Source of the DNA: Lumbricus terrestris
Taxonomy: Eukaryota > Annelida > Clitellata > Crassiclitellata > Lumbricidae
DNA: 64,000 nt
Direction: 5' to 3'
Assembly (NCBI GenBank): GCA_949752735.1
Contig: OX457044.1
Span: 18,337,685-18,401,684, forward strand
In this document: one piece after another, positions 13,532 to 24,496 of the stretch
Layout: every line of letters starts with the position of its first letter
How positions within the stretch are numbered: position 1 is the first letter of the stretch
Translations under genes and position numbers: made by a program
Notes under the pieces: model-generated
Database searches by the model: none
Seen by the model: only the letters and a program-made list of their open reading frames with translations
What the model was told of the DNA's origin: nothing

Positions 13532-16500
13532 ATGTTTCTTCCTCTGTTGGCGCTGACCTTGGGAGTGATGGTGGCAGATGCTGGGAAACTTTTCTACGAA
13601 GTCCAGCAGCAGCAGCAGATGCCTGCTGAGGACGGTCTCTTGTGTCCAGACCAGGCGTCAATGTGTTCGAGCGCGGCCACCTGTTGTCAACTGTCCTCTG
13701 GCAAATGGGGATGTTGTCCATTTACTGGCGTAAGTCTAATGCAAACGTTAAGCGGGTATTTATACAGCGCTACTACATAGTCATTAACCACTTTTCATGA
13801 AGAAAGTTAATTAATTATATAGTAGTAGACTCTATCACGCCAATGTCTTATACACAGTTATTGCAGGCTGTCTGTTCTGTTAGTAGTTAGTTAGTCTATA
13901 GTTAAGATTTATGTATTCTGTGATCTGCGTTCTTGTGATTTGTCTTAACTGCATAGGCTAATAATTATTGTACGCTGTAATCGGTTGCGTTCTGTCAACC
14001 GGATTGTTAAATTTGAAAAATATTATTAATTATTACAATAAAAAATGAACTGCAGTGCAGGCGCAGCAGAATAAAGCAGCAATCAGGTCAATATTGAGAC
14101 AATAAGTCGAGTGTCCACGGCTTTGCAACATACTGAAAATTTAGAAGCTTTTATCTACTCATAAAAAACTGCGATAAACCATAGGCTTCTTACCTTTGAG
14201 GAGATAGTTGAGAAGGCTGAAGATGACTTGTTGTTGACCTCAACTGTTGTGACTCGCGCTTACTGCGTGGAATATTCCCTCCTAAGGCCAAACATCAGAA
14301 TGCACTCAGACCGCGACCACATGATTTTGATTTGCCAACTAAGGACAATAGGAATTTCATCTCTAGGATGCTAGACAAGAACATGTACTAAAGATCTCTA
14401 TGCTTTGCAGGAGCATTTTGTAGCGGTGCGAATTTTATGTCAAACAAATTCACTTTTGTCATGCTCTGTACTGCATAACTGTATATTGTTTCTGGTTGCA
14501 GTCTGTCAACCAAATTATTGAATAAAAGAAAATTGAATAAAAGAAATTACTTAATTACTTACATGCATGGGCGCCCGCAGAAATTTTTGCAGGGGGGGGG
14601 CAAAATTTTTAAGTTGGTGACGGTTAAATTTCCTAGTCGCAAGAGCTTAAAAATTGCATAGCTGGAAAGTGAAAATATGGGTATTTTTCAAAGATGTTTC
14701 TTAATGCATATTTCTCGGTTTCATTTGGTGTAGGCCTATCATTCTCAATATGAATAGTTTTCTTAGAGCGAAGAAATTGATTAAAAATCAAAAGTAGAAT
14801 GTTAAAAAGTAGGTTTTTGAACGGGCGCTATATTATAATGAATGAATGAATAAATGAACGAAAACAGGTATCAGTTTTAAAGGGGCAAGTGCTCCATCAA
14901 GTTACTTCTATATTTTAATCGTAATTTCTAAACTTCTAAAGTGCCACTCCAAAGTCAATTGTAGGGCACCAGCTTATTCAGAAGCGCTGCATCGAGTCAT
15001 CAGGCTGTTCAAAGGGCTGTCAAGAAAGAGGTCCGAGTCCTGTATCCAGAGGGTCAGATGTTATTGCAGATGTCGTTTAGGAATGTGGAGGATTCCGAGG
15101 ATCAGAAGAATGGGGTATCAATTCTTTTGAACAGAGGAGACGTTGGTTTTGGAAGAAAATCTCGAGGCGTGATAACCAGAGTCAATTATCCAAGTTTTTC
15201 TACAGCTTGGCCTACCTAAATTCTGTACTAGCTGGCAGCATGTAAAATGGACAAAATGCAGCCTGACTTAAAGCAGACTTGATTCCATAATTACATTATA
15301 TAACGCTGGTGAATATGTAGATCTCCATTAGTTAATTTCAATGGGCTGTTGATAAATTTCAAATTTTTACATTAGTGTACTTTATTAATAATTAATTTTT
15401 GCATAGTTGTGAAAAATTGCATTAGCCTACAGCGAGATTCCAGACAAGTAGGACATAACCGATAAGAATACCATTTGCATGGGCACTCACGGGAGGGTTA
15501 AAAGTCATTGTTACCGTTTTCAGCAAGAGCTTGAAAAAACGCAAGGCAGAAAATTAAGATCTTCTTTATTTCTAAAGAGATTTCATTACATAAATTTCTG
15601 ACTTTCACTGAAGTGTATCATTGGTAACATTAGTATTTCAATGGGAAGAAATTTCTTAAACCCCAAAAGTAGTCGTTAGAAAAATAGGTTTCAAATTTTC
15701 CAGGGGGGGGCAAGTGCCCCCCCTTGCCCCTATGTGCGGGCGCCCATGCTTACATGTCAGAGTTTTAGGTCTTAAATTTCAGAATAATTTGACGTTGTCT
15801 ACTGTCTATTTCTGTACAGGCAACGTGTTGTGGTGCCAAATGTTGTCCGAATGGCTACTCGTGCAACCAGACTAAGCAACAGTGCGTGAAAGCTGCTTCA
15901 TCTGCCAAAATGATGCTTGAAGCAGCCGATGATTTGCAGGACGAACCTGAGAATTTGCCAGAAGGACCCGAGAATTTGGCAGCCAACCTCTCGTTTGCAA
16001 GTGTTGACGTGAATACGGCGCTGAGTCCATTTGGCAAAGTATGGTGTGACTCCAAATGGTACTGTCAAAGTGGACAGACCTGTTGCAGGCGTTCAAGGGG
16101 CAAGTGGGGCTGCTGTCCATTCACCGGTGTAAGTAGAATTACATACATTTGTTACGACTTGAATAGCAAAATTTAGATATCCTAATCAAAGAACACATAG
16201 TTCGAAAAACGTCCCTTGTGGAGAGAGTCTTCGGTGGCCTGTCTAAACTTGTCTATCATAGAGCCCAGTGACAACCCAAAGTGGATAGGCGCAGCAGAAC
16301 CTGTAGTTTTCCCACTGGCCTCTGCTTGTCCAGTTCTGTTTACACATCCGTCCGTACATCGGTTCTTATACATACACACATCGAACTCTTGCAATAAATA
16401 TCAGCAGATTTCCATGGTATACACCCACACCCGATCATTTATACACACTGATTTGCAATCCATATATAGATATATTAGACCTATAGGCCTATGTGCATGT

Positions 16501-16862
16501 ACCCGGTATGTATGATGTAGGCTATGTATAATGGAGACGTCAAACATTCGAACCTGCTTAGGGGCAGAGAACGCAAAGAAGAAGATGCATGTATCCAATT
16601 ATCCATCCACATGTAAATGTTATATATATACATATATATTATATATATATATCTAATGATAATAATTATAAGTTTAATCACGTATTTATGGCTGATACGT
16701 ACATCATTATGTGTTTCTTTAGCGTCTCTTTTGTAAAGGTCTTAAATCGGTCGACAGTAATTCTATCTGCTTCATTTTCTTCAGGGAACCTGTTGCAAGA
16801 AAGGCAAAGTTTGCTGTCCTCAGGGTAAACGCTGTTCCAATCCGCCAGGTCAATGCTTCTAA
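13532..16862 (+). CDS. Granulin gene B: secreted two-module granulin-like precursor
   Basis: Three coding exons, 13532-13729, 15820-16128 and 16785-16862, with phase-0 GT-AG introns, give a 194-residue protein. The signal peptide (MFLPLLALTLGVMVADA) is followed by a Gln-rich spacer and granulin module 1, split between exons 1 and 2. An acidic linker (residues about 90-140) follows, then module 2, split between exons 2 and 3. Each module has 12 cysteines in the granulin ladder pattern. The frame is open throughout and all splice sites are consensus, so this is the best candidate for an intact member of the cluster. Intron 1 contains a hAT element. Exon 3 matches gene A exon 2, and the end of exon 2 plus the following intron is nearly the same as in gene A, suggesting recent duplication or gene conversion. 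Confidence 0.88.
14566..15748. mobile_element. hAT-type transposon in intron 1 of gene B
   Basis: The terminal inverted repeat CATGGGCGCCCGCA is present at both ends, and a perfect 8-bp target duplication CTTACATG lies at 14558-14565 and 15749-15756. G-rich/C-rich stretches lie just inside each end. The 1.18-kb interior has no long open frame, so it is non-autonomous or dead. Confidence 0.85.
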
Positions 16863-17822
16863 TGGTTTGCGGCCAAAGAGTCGACAAAAGACAAAGATTC
16901 GATGAAGTTATACATACATCAATATGTTATTATCCACATGAATTGTAATCGGTGTACAAACAATATTCACGAGCGAATCATATCGCAGTGGAAGCTTGGT
17001 TGCTTTCTTCTATCTTTTCCTAGTACTTCTCTTCTCTTGCATGCAGTCCTCATGGTCAACCTTCAGACAACTTTCTCCGTTGGTAGGCCTATACGCAGAA
17101 TCTGCGTGGTTGGTTTGAAAGAGGACAAATAAGTAAGGTCACGCTCTACGAAACAAGTTTGGAATCTATCTTGACGTCGGGGCCAATTGGCAACCTTTTA
17201 TTAGACCTCAGTTTCTAGTTTATCCCATCTCTGCGGCTACATTAACTTGTCTTGTCTTGTCTTTAACCTTCCTCGATTCGAGGGTTGGTCGCTTCATGGA
17301 CACGCCTTTGCAAACTTTTTCACAGAGACTTGCATTAATTTTAGGTCCATAAATATCTCAAAAGAAATTTATTGGCCACACATGACGAATTCGGAATCCA
17401 CCAATGACGTTGCCAAAGAAGACAAAATACCTTGCCCAGCTTGTCAATAAATCTTCGTTTACTTTGCAGCAATATCGTGATTCGTTGAGTCCAAAAGCCT
17501 ACAGCCATACACTTGAAAACAATCAATGTGCTACATGTAGGTCGTAATGCATGCATTTGCAACTAAATTCATGTGAAAATCTCTGAAGTAGGGCGCATAA
17601 GAGAATTTTTAAAGAACTGTCAGACGTGGACTACATCATCGGTCAACTGTAAGAAAAATATTTAGTTTGGTTATCATTTTAGGCCAATAACTATACTTGA
17701 AGTGTTTCACTCAACAGGACAACACTTAATTTGTTTCTGTTTCTAAGAGACTCTCACGTGATTTGCTTTCTGTTCGTTGCTATATTTGATCTGAACTTAG
17801 ATTTTCAACTTGTTTCAATAAA
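16863..17822 (+). other. 3'-UTR of gene B with poly(A) signal at 17817-17822
   Basis: Collinear with the gene A 3' flank. AATAAA at 17817. No gene visible. Confidence 0.5.
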
Positions 17823-18934
17823 CTGCTTGCATTCATTGATTGTGTTGGCATCTTGTCAAATATTAGGAACAGGTTCAACAGGTGATAATGAATCTAAGCT
17901 AGATTTCAGTGTTAGATCCGCATTTGCATCCCGTGAAACAGAGGCATTAATAATAGTATGATATTCAGTAACTCTGATTTAAGAATGCAAATCCACCACA
18001 TGATCCATTATATAGGCCCTATACACTCAGGCGCCTATGCACCTCATAAATGGGAAGTGGCGGGCTGGCGGCATCAAAATACATTTTTAGGGGAGTTATT
18101 CAGTAGGTCGAAGAAATTAAATGCAAAGAAGATTAAAAATTCCAACGAATTTTTGGCAGCTCAGATGCAAGGGCAAAAGCAAAACAAAAAGAAAAACTCA
18201 AACAAAGTCAAACTACCCGCCGCACCATATGGTAGTGCCGCTATTATGAACGGGGGAGCTCAGGTCTGTGGTTCTCTTGGAGTCCCCCCCCCCACATTGC
18301 ATAGGGCACTGAGAATGTTAGAGACACATAACACCAGTAAGCCTTAGGGCCTAATTGGTTTGTTACAATCACTAACCAGTAACCAGCTCTGATTGGTTCA
18401 AATTTGAAAATTCGTGATCTAAGACACAAGATCATTTCCAGTCAAGTAGAATTGTGGAATTTTTAAACCAACATGAGCAAATGAGATCTATCATAAATTA
18501 TGGACGGGTGGACGAATTGACCGGAGAAATGGTAGGAGAGACGCGTGCAAGTTGGACCGTCGGACAGACAGTGAGATAGAACGCACACAAACAAATGTAA
18601 GCTTATACACATGGACGACCGTAGATATATCTACAGTAGGGCAAGCAGAATGATTCCTGAATGAACACGTTAACATTGTTAACAAGACCTTCGAAATACT
18701 AAGCAAGAAATTAAGAACATTGGTTTATTCATATACAGGTTTCTATAATTACAATGTATGTAAACTTCTCGTTTTCGTTTTGTGTATCATTAGTGTTTTA
18801 GACTTTTAGTTCGAAGTATTCTAATTTGTTAAAACCAAAAGTGGTAGGACTTAAAACGTAAGTGTCAATTTCCACGGGTGGTTGCCCCTCTTGCCCTATG
18901 TCCTGGCGCCGATGCAGCCATGGACACAAGTACA

Positions 18935-19755
18935 CGGTATGTCGACGTTTCATCCCCTGACGTTTCATTCCCTGACGATTCATCCCCGGATGGTTCATCC
19001 GGGACAATTCATCCAGTGGACGTTTCTTCCCCGGACGATTCATCCATGGACGGCAATTTAAGACACAGCTAGGTTCTAAATAGGTCTTATAAAAAGAACA
19101 CTTAAGTACCGTATATGAAACATGCAACTAAATAGATATCATAAAAAGTCTATACAACTTGGAATTAAATAGATATCATAAATGGACACTTAAGTATATG
19201 AAACATGCAATTAAATAGATATCATAAAATCTATAAAACTTGGAATTAAGTAGATATCATAAAAGAACACATAAGCATATAAAATATGCAATTAAATTTA
19301 TAGCCTATCATAAAAAGTCTATAAAACTTGGAATTAACTAGATATCATGAAAGAACACAACATAGAATTAAAAGCTCTAAATGTATTTTCTGAAAAGGAA
19401 AGCTAGTTCAGAGGTTATTTTGCAATGTCAATTGTGCGACAAATGGGCAAATGCCTGAACATATATATCAGGACACTCGAACTGAGAAACGTATGTCATG
19501 TCGATTTGTTAAACGCTTTTGTCTGAGCTGATTCCACTTGCACTGTCCATTGGCATTCGTTCTGTGGTGTACAGAATTTTTATACAATGGCCAATTGAAC
19601 GTACAGCACTAGGCACTTAATAGGTGATGATAGAACAATAGGTGACTCTTTACCGGGACGCTGTCTTAGTGTCTTACCCTTCCGACTAATGAACAAATCA
19701 TATTACTATGCTCTATGAATCGTCCGTGGATGAACCGTCCGGGGAGGAAACGTCC
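18935..19755. repeat. Inverted GGACGATTCATCC-type arrays with internal 85-bp tandem repeat, unit B
   Basis: Equivalent to the unit A repeat at 8500-9210. Between the arrays, 19080-19370 holds about four tandem copies of a unit of roughly 85 bp containing ATTAAATAGATATCATAAA and CTATAAAACTTGGAATT. Unit A has fewer copies. Confidence 0.55.
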
Positions 19756-20073
19756 TAGAATCAAGCGCACAATATTATAGCCTATGTATGTATATGATGC
19801 ATAATATAAATATATATATATAACCTACATATATATGTGTATATATATAAAGGACAGGCCTTTACGTATATCGCCTAGTAATATATTTTGCGTATACCTT
19901 GTATCTAGCGGATCCCTAATTATTAGCTAGACCAGCCTATAGCTTAGTAGGTCCCAAAAATAAACCCTTAGCAATAGTTAAAAGGATATTATCTGGGCCT
20001 ATGTTTTGTGTTGACTCTTTTTATAGTTAGGTTATGTACTGGTTTGGTTGGCTTAATGGCCGCCGAACTGACC

Positions 20074-20076
<3 letters not shown>

Positions 20077-20162
<86 letters not shown>

Positions 20163-20205
20163 CAACAATAATAATAACAATAACAATAATAACAACAATA
20201 AGTCA
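20077..20205. repeat. (AAT)n microsatellite, unit B
   Basis: AAT tract ending in AAC variants; the counterpart of 9503-9670. Confidence 0.95.
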
Positions 20206-20716
20206 AAAATGATAAGATAATTATAACAATAATAATTACCTTTATCAACAATCCGGCTGACAGACCACAACCGGTACAGTAAACAACTATGCAGTTGAAA
20301 CATTTAACAAGAACACACAATCGCAAATCACAAATCTAAACTAGGCCTACTGACAGAACAGACGGCATGCAATACAAAGGCGCTAATAGCAGGCTACAAA
20401 GCACGTCTATCGTAAACGGGGGGTTTCGGTGTTCGATATCGATAGGCCCCTACCTCTCGCTCTAACCCTAACCCTATCCAATGCGCCACCGGGCCCCGGA
20501 CCCAAGATCTGAACATTTTAAGTTGTTTGTTCTGTTTGATGCTTTGGTTAATCAGTGATAAATTAATAATTCGGCTGTAATGTGACTTTAATGTCGATGA
20601 ATAAAGTTGAATTATACTGGATGAGCCTCATGAGTCTCCTCTTCTTCCTATGCTAAAGACATGACTCACCGGCTGGAACGTACTCTCTTCCTTCGCATGT
20701 TCGTCACTCTTTTAGC

Positions 20717-21052
20717 CAGGGCCGTGTTTAACATAGGTCCATTCGGTGCAGTGCACCGAATGCCCCTGAGCCGAGGGTTTTGTTGCCATTGACCAATTGT
20801 CTTAAATTGCGAGTCTCGGTGTTACTTAAACCTTTTGTATAATCAGGAAGTGTAAAAAAACATTGATTTCACTAAGTTCACCGACGTTACGTTCTTGCTT
20901 ACTGACCCGCCACAGCCGACAAACCACTCAGGCTATAGCCTACTGAACAGCGGATTTTTGTAAAATGACTAATTTTGTAAGACTGCGAACGGCGCTATGC
21001 CCCTGCTGTAACACTTTGCACCGACACTCAAAGAACCTTAAACACGGCCCTG
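20717..21052. mobile_element. hAT-type MITE nested in a LINE tail
   Basis: Ends CAGGGCCGTGTTTAA and TTAAACACGGCCCTG are perfect inverses. The perfect 8-bp target duplication CTTTTAGC lies at 20709-20716 and 21053-21060. The host sequence on both sides is the LINE C-terminal tail also seen at 10511-10601. Confidence 0.9.
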
Positions 21053-21991
21053 CTTTTAGCGAGACTGTCTTTCGCTCGAAACTAAAACTTAGGGTATACC
21101 TTTTCCAGTCTGCCTATACTATAGCCTACAGGACGTAGTTTTTGATGGTTGAGTGGTTGACGAACGAATTTCTGAGCTTTGCAAAGAGGGCATTATCAAA
21201 TTACAGTTGTATGGTATTGTATATTGTGTTGTTAGGCTGTCAGATTGATAGCCACGTGGTAGAAGAAGCGGGAAATTATAGCCCTACTGAGAGCAATACC
21301 TTATTATTTCACATAGTGAAATAAAACAATCGAGAGATCAAGAGGTGTAATTAATGCAGTTGATAATAAATGTCTCACTGGCAGTGGCCCAACAAGAACA
21401 GATTAGAGCGTTCAGGGAGTACACTGACCTGTTGGACCAGCCCGGTCGGAAGTCGTAGATAAGATAAGTAGGCCTCCTCGGCATTGGCCACCGGATGTTG
21501 ACGGTGTGAACCCTCATGTGAGTCTAATTTGACACTTGACACTTCTGAAGGCTCCACTCCATTCATTGGTAAAATGCAATCTCCTCGGGTGCCCTGCTCT
21601 TGAGCCTGGCTCGCTTTGAAATTATATTCAAAAGGGGTACGATAGATATATAATCGTGACGTCACTTTCTTGATAAATCAACCTGAACCATGCTGAATGT
21701 TTGGGATAAAGACATTAAAACAGGAAAGACTCTGCATGGATTTTTTAATCAGCTCAATATAGATAAGATATTGTCAAAATAATATTCCCACGTTTAGTTC
21801 AAGCAGGCTTAGAAAATTGCTGAGCCAAATTTTGAATTCACCCTCCCAGGGTGCGCTGGTAAAAAATGGGTTAATGGATTGAGCATTATTTTACGGGAAG
21901 TCCGTAGATTAAATTAGAGTAGATTGACGTGCATCAGTTGCTACTTTTTCTACGCAGCTATCATATTTTCTACGCAGATAATAGTATAACC

Positions 21992-22043
21992 CAGGGATGT
22001 TTTTAAGGAATTTTGTGTACAATAGCACGTTAAAAACGCCCTG
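21992..22043. mobile_element. Minimal 52-bp hAT MITE
   Basis: Ends CAGGGATGTTTTTAA and TTAAAAACGCCCTG, flanked by a perfect 8-bp duplication GTATAACC (21984-21991 and 22044-22051). Only about 20 bp separate the two ends. Confidence 0.8.
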
Positions 22044-22403
22044 GTATAACCTCGTAACGCGCATTGTGATTCCCACGCTTCTCGAATGACAAGGAAGAGA
22101 TGCTTCAGTGAAACTTCGACAAGGGCATTATAATTTATATTGCACAATTAGCATAAAATTTACAAGTTTCACCCAAAACTCATCTATCAGCGATCTTTTT
22201 ATTTATTAGTGTAACCAATTATCAGCACCGGTGCAAGCTTGTCCAAAATATTATGGACGATCGAGGGGCCTAGATAATAGGGAAGTGAAAACTGATATCG
22301 CTTTTATTGTCGCAATTTCAACCACTTCCACGTTGTTTAGAGTCAACGAATGAGGAACTTAAAATGACCGGTTGGAAAATTTTTCAGAAGCTCCAGAATT
22401 TGC

Positions 22404-22527
22404 TATAAATGAAGTCAAGCCTTCCGCTTGAATCGTCAAGTTACCGCTGACTGCATCTTGTGTTGCTGACAAGAATTCCGTCTGAACCGAGATATCGACT
22501 CAAAAACGCTCAGCTCGACAGTGAGCC
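22404..22527 (+). promoter_or_regulatory. TATA box and 5'-UTR exon of gene C
   Basis: TATAAAT at 22404-22410. The conserved untranslated exon ends at GTGAGCC|GTGAGT. Collinear with units A and B. Confidence 0.55.
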
Positions 22528-22849
22528 GTGAGTATAATTATGAGCGTATTGGTATCATTTTGTGTTTAATTTGCCCACTACGTCATTGCCTGCTGCGTAG
22601 AAGGCTAGAAGCATTCTTCGTCCATACATGTAAGCACAAAGGTAAGATTCTCAATTTGACGTTGGCGTCTCTATAGGCTATGATCCGTGGAACACTAATC
22701 AATGGTGAAACTAGTAGGCCTATTGTTGACAAGACCTGAAACTTCAACATCAAGACCAAGACGTTGTTCCTCAAGACCAAGACTGAGACTTACAATTTGC
22801 AAAACCCAGACTAATAAAACAAATCCGCAAAGTTGAATAGGTCGAAAAT

Positions 22850-23000
22850 TTATTCCGTTGTTTCCTGTAGCCCTCCCATTTTAAAGATTTTTTACCACCT
22901 TCTTTACCTCTTCGACGCTGATGGCCTCCTCATGAATTTCCAGCTCTTCCTCCTCTTCCCTTTCCTTTTCCGATTACCTACACTCTTATTTTTTAAACAG
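22850..23000 (-). mobile_element. LINE fragment (RTE-like), short copy
   Basis: Closely related in sequence to 23761-23890, the pre-RT region of the LINE fragment at 23740-24230. A short truncated copy. Confidence 0.55.
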
Positions 23001-23039
23001 CGAAGCAACTTTAAATGCCTCCACCACCAAATGTAATAA

Positions 23040-23350
23040 TAGTAACCAATGAGGTGCGATAGCGACTCAAGATAACAATTTTGGTGCAATCAGCAAGGTA
23101 GGAAACTAAAGAAGAGGAATGCTAGTAAGACAGAAGGAAGTTTCAAGGCATGCAAAAAATATAATGCTCTAGCATCATCCGGTGCTGAAGACTCCTCGAA
23201 AGTGCTAAAAGAGTAAAGAAAAGGGATTGACCCAAAGCAGAATAGATATATGTCAGAGAGAAAAGAAAGAAGAGCAGTTTCAGCTGAGTGGTGAGCTCTA
23301 AAACCAGTTTGTCTTGGTGGTAGAAGGTCCGACAAATATGAATCTGTCAC
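23040..23350 (-). mobile_element. Non-LTR RT fragment, same family as 1-1065
   Basis: The minus strand reads LLPPRQTGFRAHHSAETAL, a standard N-terminal RT motif of Jockey/CR1-type LINEs, followed by a frameshifted continuation. Confidence 0.65.
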
Positions 23351-23739
23351 TAAGAGCAGTTAGTGTCCGGGAAATTAGGAGTTCACCCTAAGTGGAGGAA
23401 CGTAGACCGCCCCTCATCTACACAAAGAGTAAAACGACAGTGCTTTTGAAAATACACAGAAGCAGCACCGCTCGAGGAGGCAACGTCAGTTTGCCACACC
23501 AAAGCGATCCCTCAAATCTCCCTGTTTGGGAATAATTTGGGATGATGATACCCTCTCTCCATGCCTCTGGTACTCTACCTACCCCCATATGGCAAGCACT
23601 TAAAAACTGTTCTGTTTGGCCGTGCTGGAGTCGGGAGCGCCTCTGAGTAGTTTCCTTGAAGAGGCGTTATATAAATAATTGAATGAATAAATGAATATGC
23701 TGTTGCATAACTTTGTCAGCTGTATAATTGTTTCACCTA

Positions 23740-24230
23740 AATGCTTCAACAATTCGTCTTTTATTCCGTTGTTTCCTGCAGCCCTTCCATTTTAAAGATT
23801 TTTACCGCCTTCTTCACCTCTTCGACGCTGATGGCCTGCACATGAATTTCCTCCTCCTCCTCCTCTTCCCTTTCCGTTTCCGAATCTCCAAACTCCATTG
23901 TTGTCTCAGGGCAATTCAGAATGTTTTCGAAGTGTTCTTTCCAACGTCCACCCTGTTCTTCATGAGTGTTTGCTGCCTGTCCATCGGAGCGATGGACATC
24001 TATTCTACGACAGTGCTCTTAATTGGGCGGGCCGATGCCCGAGTGCTCCCTGTCAATTCTGTTATATTCCGCAGCAGCTTATTTGGAATTTCCTTTTCTT
24101 GGCGTTTTCTCAGCCTCCCTTGTTTTATCCAAAAACATACTTGTTCTAATCTTTTCTGCATCTCTTTTTTACTTACTTATTCTTTTCTCTGTATGATGAA
24201 GTTGTTTTTTTCTTTTTAATTTTTTCTCTG
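23740..24230 (-). mobile_element. RTE-like LINE fragment
   Basis: Reading the minus strand near 23890-23970 gives GGRWKEHFENILN followed by an acidic stretch, the linker between endonuclease and reverse transcriptase in RTE-type LINEs. Truncated on both sides. Confidence 0.6.
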
Positions 24231-24496
24231 TGATCCTCTGTCACGTCTTTGTTTAAATATTCTCCAATCATCTATTGCAGTTCAGGTCTCATTGTAGATC
24301 CATGCTTCTTTCCTAGCTAAATATGCCAGTGTGCAATCCAATGCGCCCCAAACCCCATGCTGTGCCGTACGTGGCAGTCCGACTTTGTCACGATGAATCC
24401 ACGTCACATGGCAATCCCTTATGATAAAATGTTAGAACGAAAAGGTTGCCTTACCAAAATAGATATAATTTATTGTGTTTGTGTTGTTGAAGGAAA

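Larger units (their letters stand above)
10328..20477 (+). repeat. Tandem segmental duplication, unit B (granulin gene B)
   Basis: Collinear with unit A over promoter, exons, introns and 3' flank. Size differences come from insertions: a SINE at 11605-11885, a reverse SINE at 12490-12703 and a hAT element at 14566-15748 in unit B, versus the AC tract and the CCCGG-type repeat in unit A. Confidence 0.8.

Noticed and set aside
20463..20477. Telomere-like CTAACCCTAACCCTA
   Set aside because: Only about two and a half units, at a unit boundary; too short to call an interstitial telomere.
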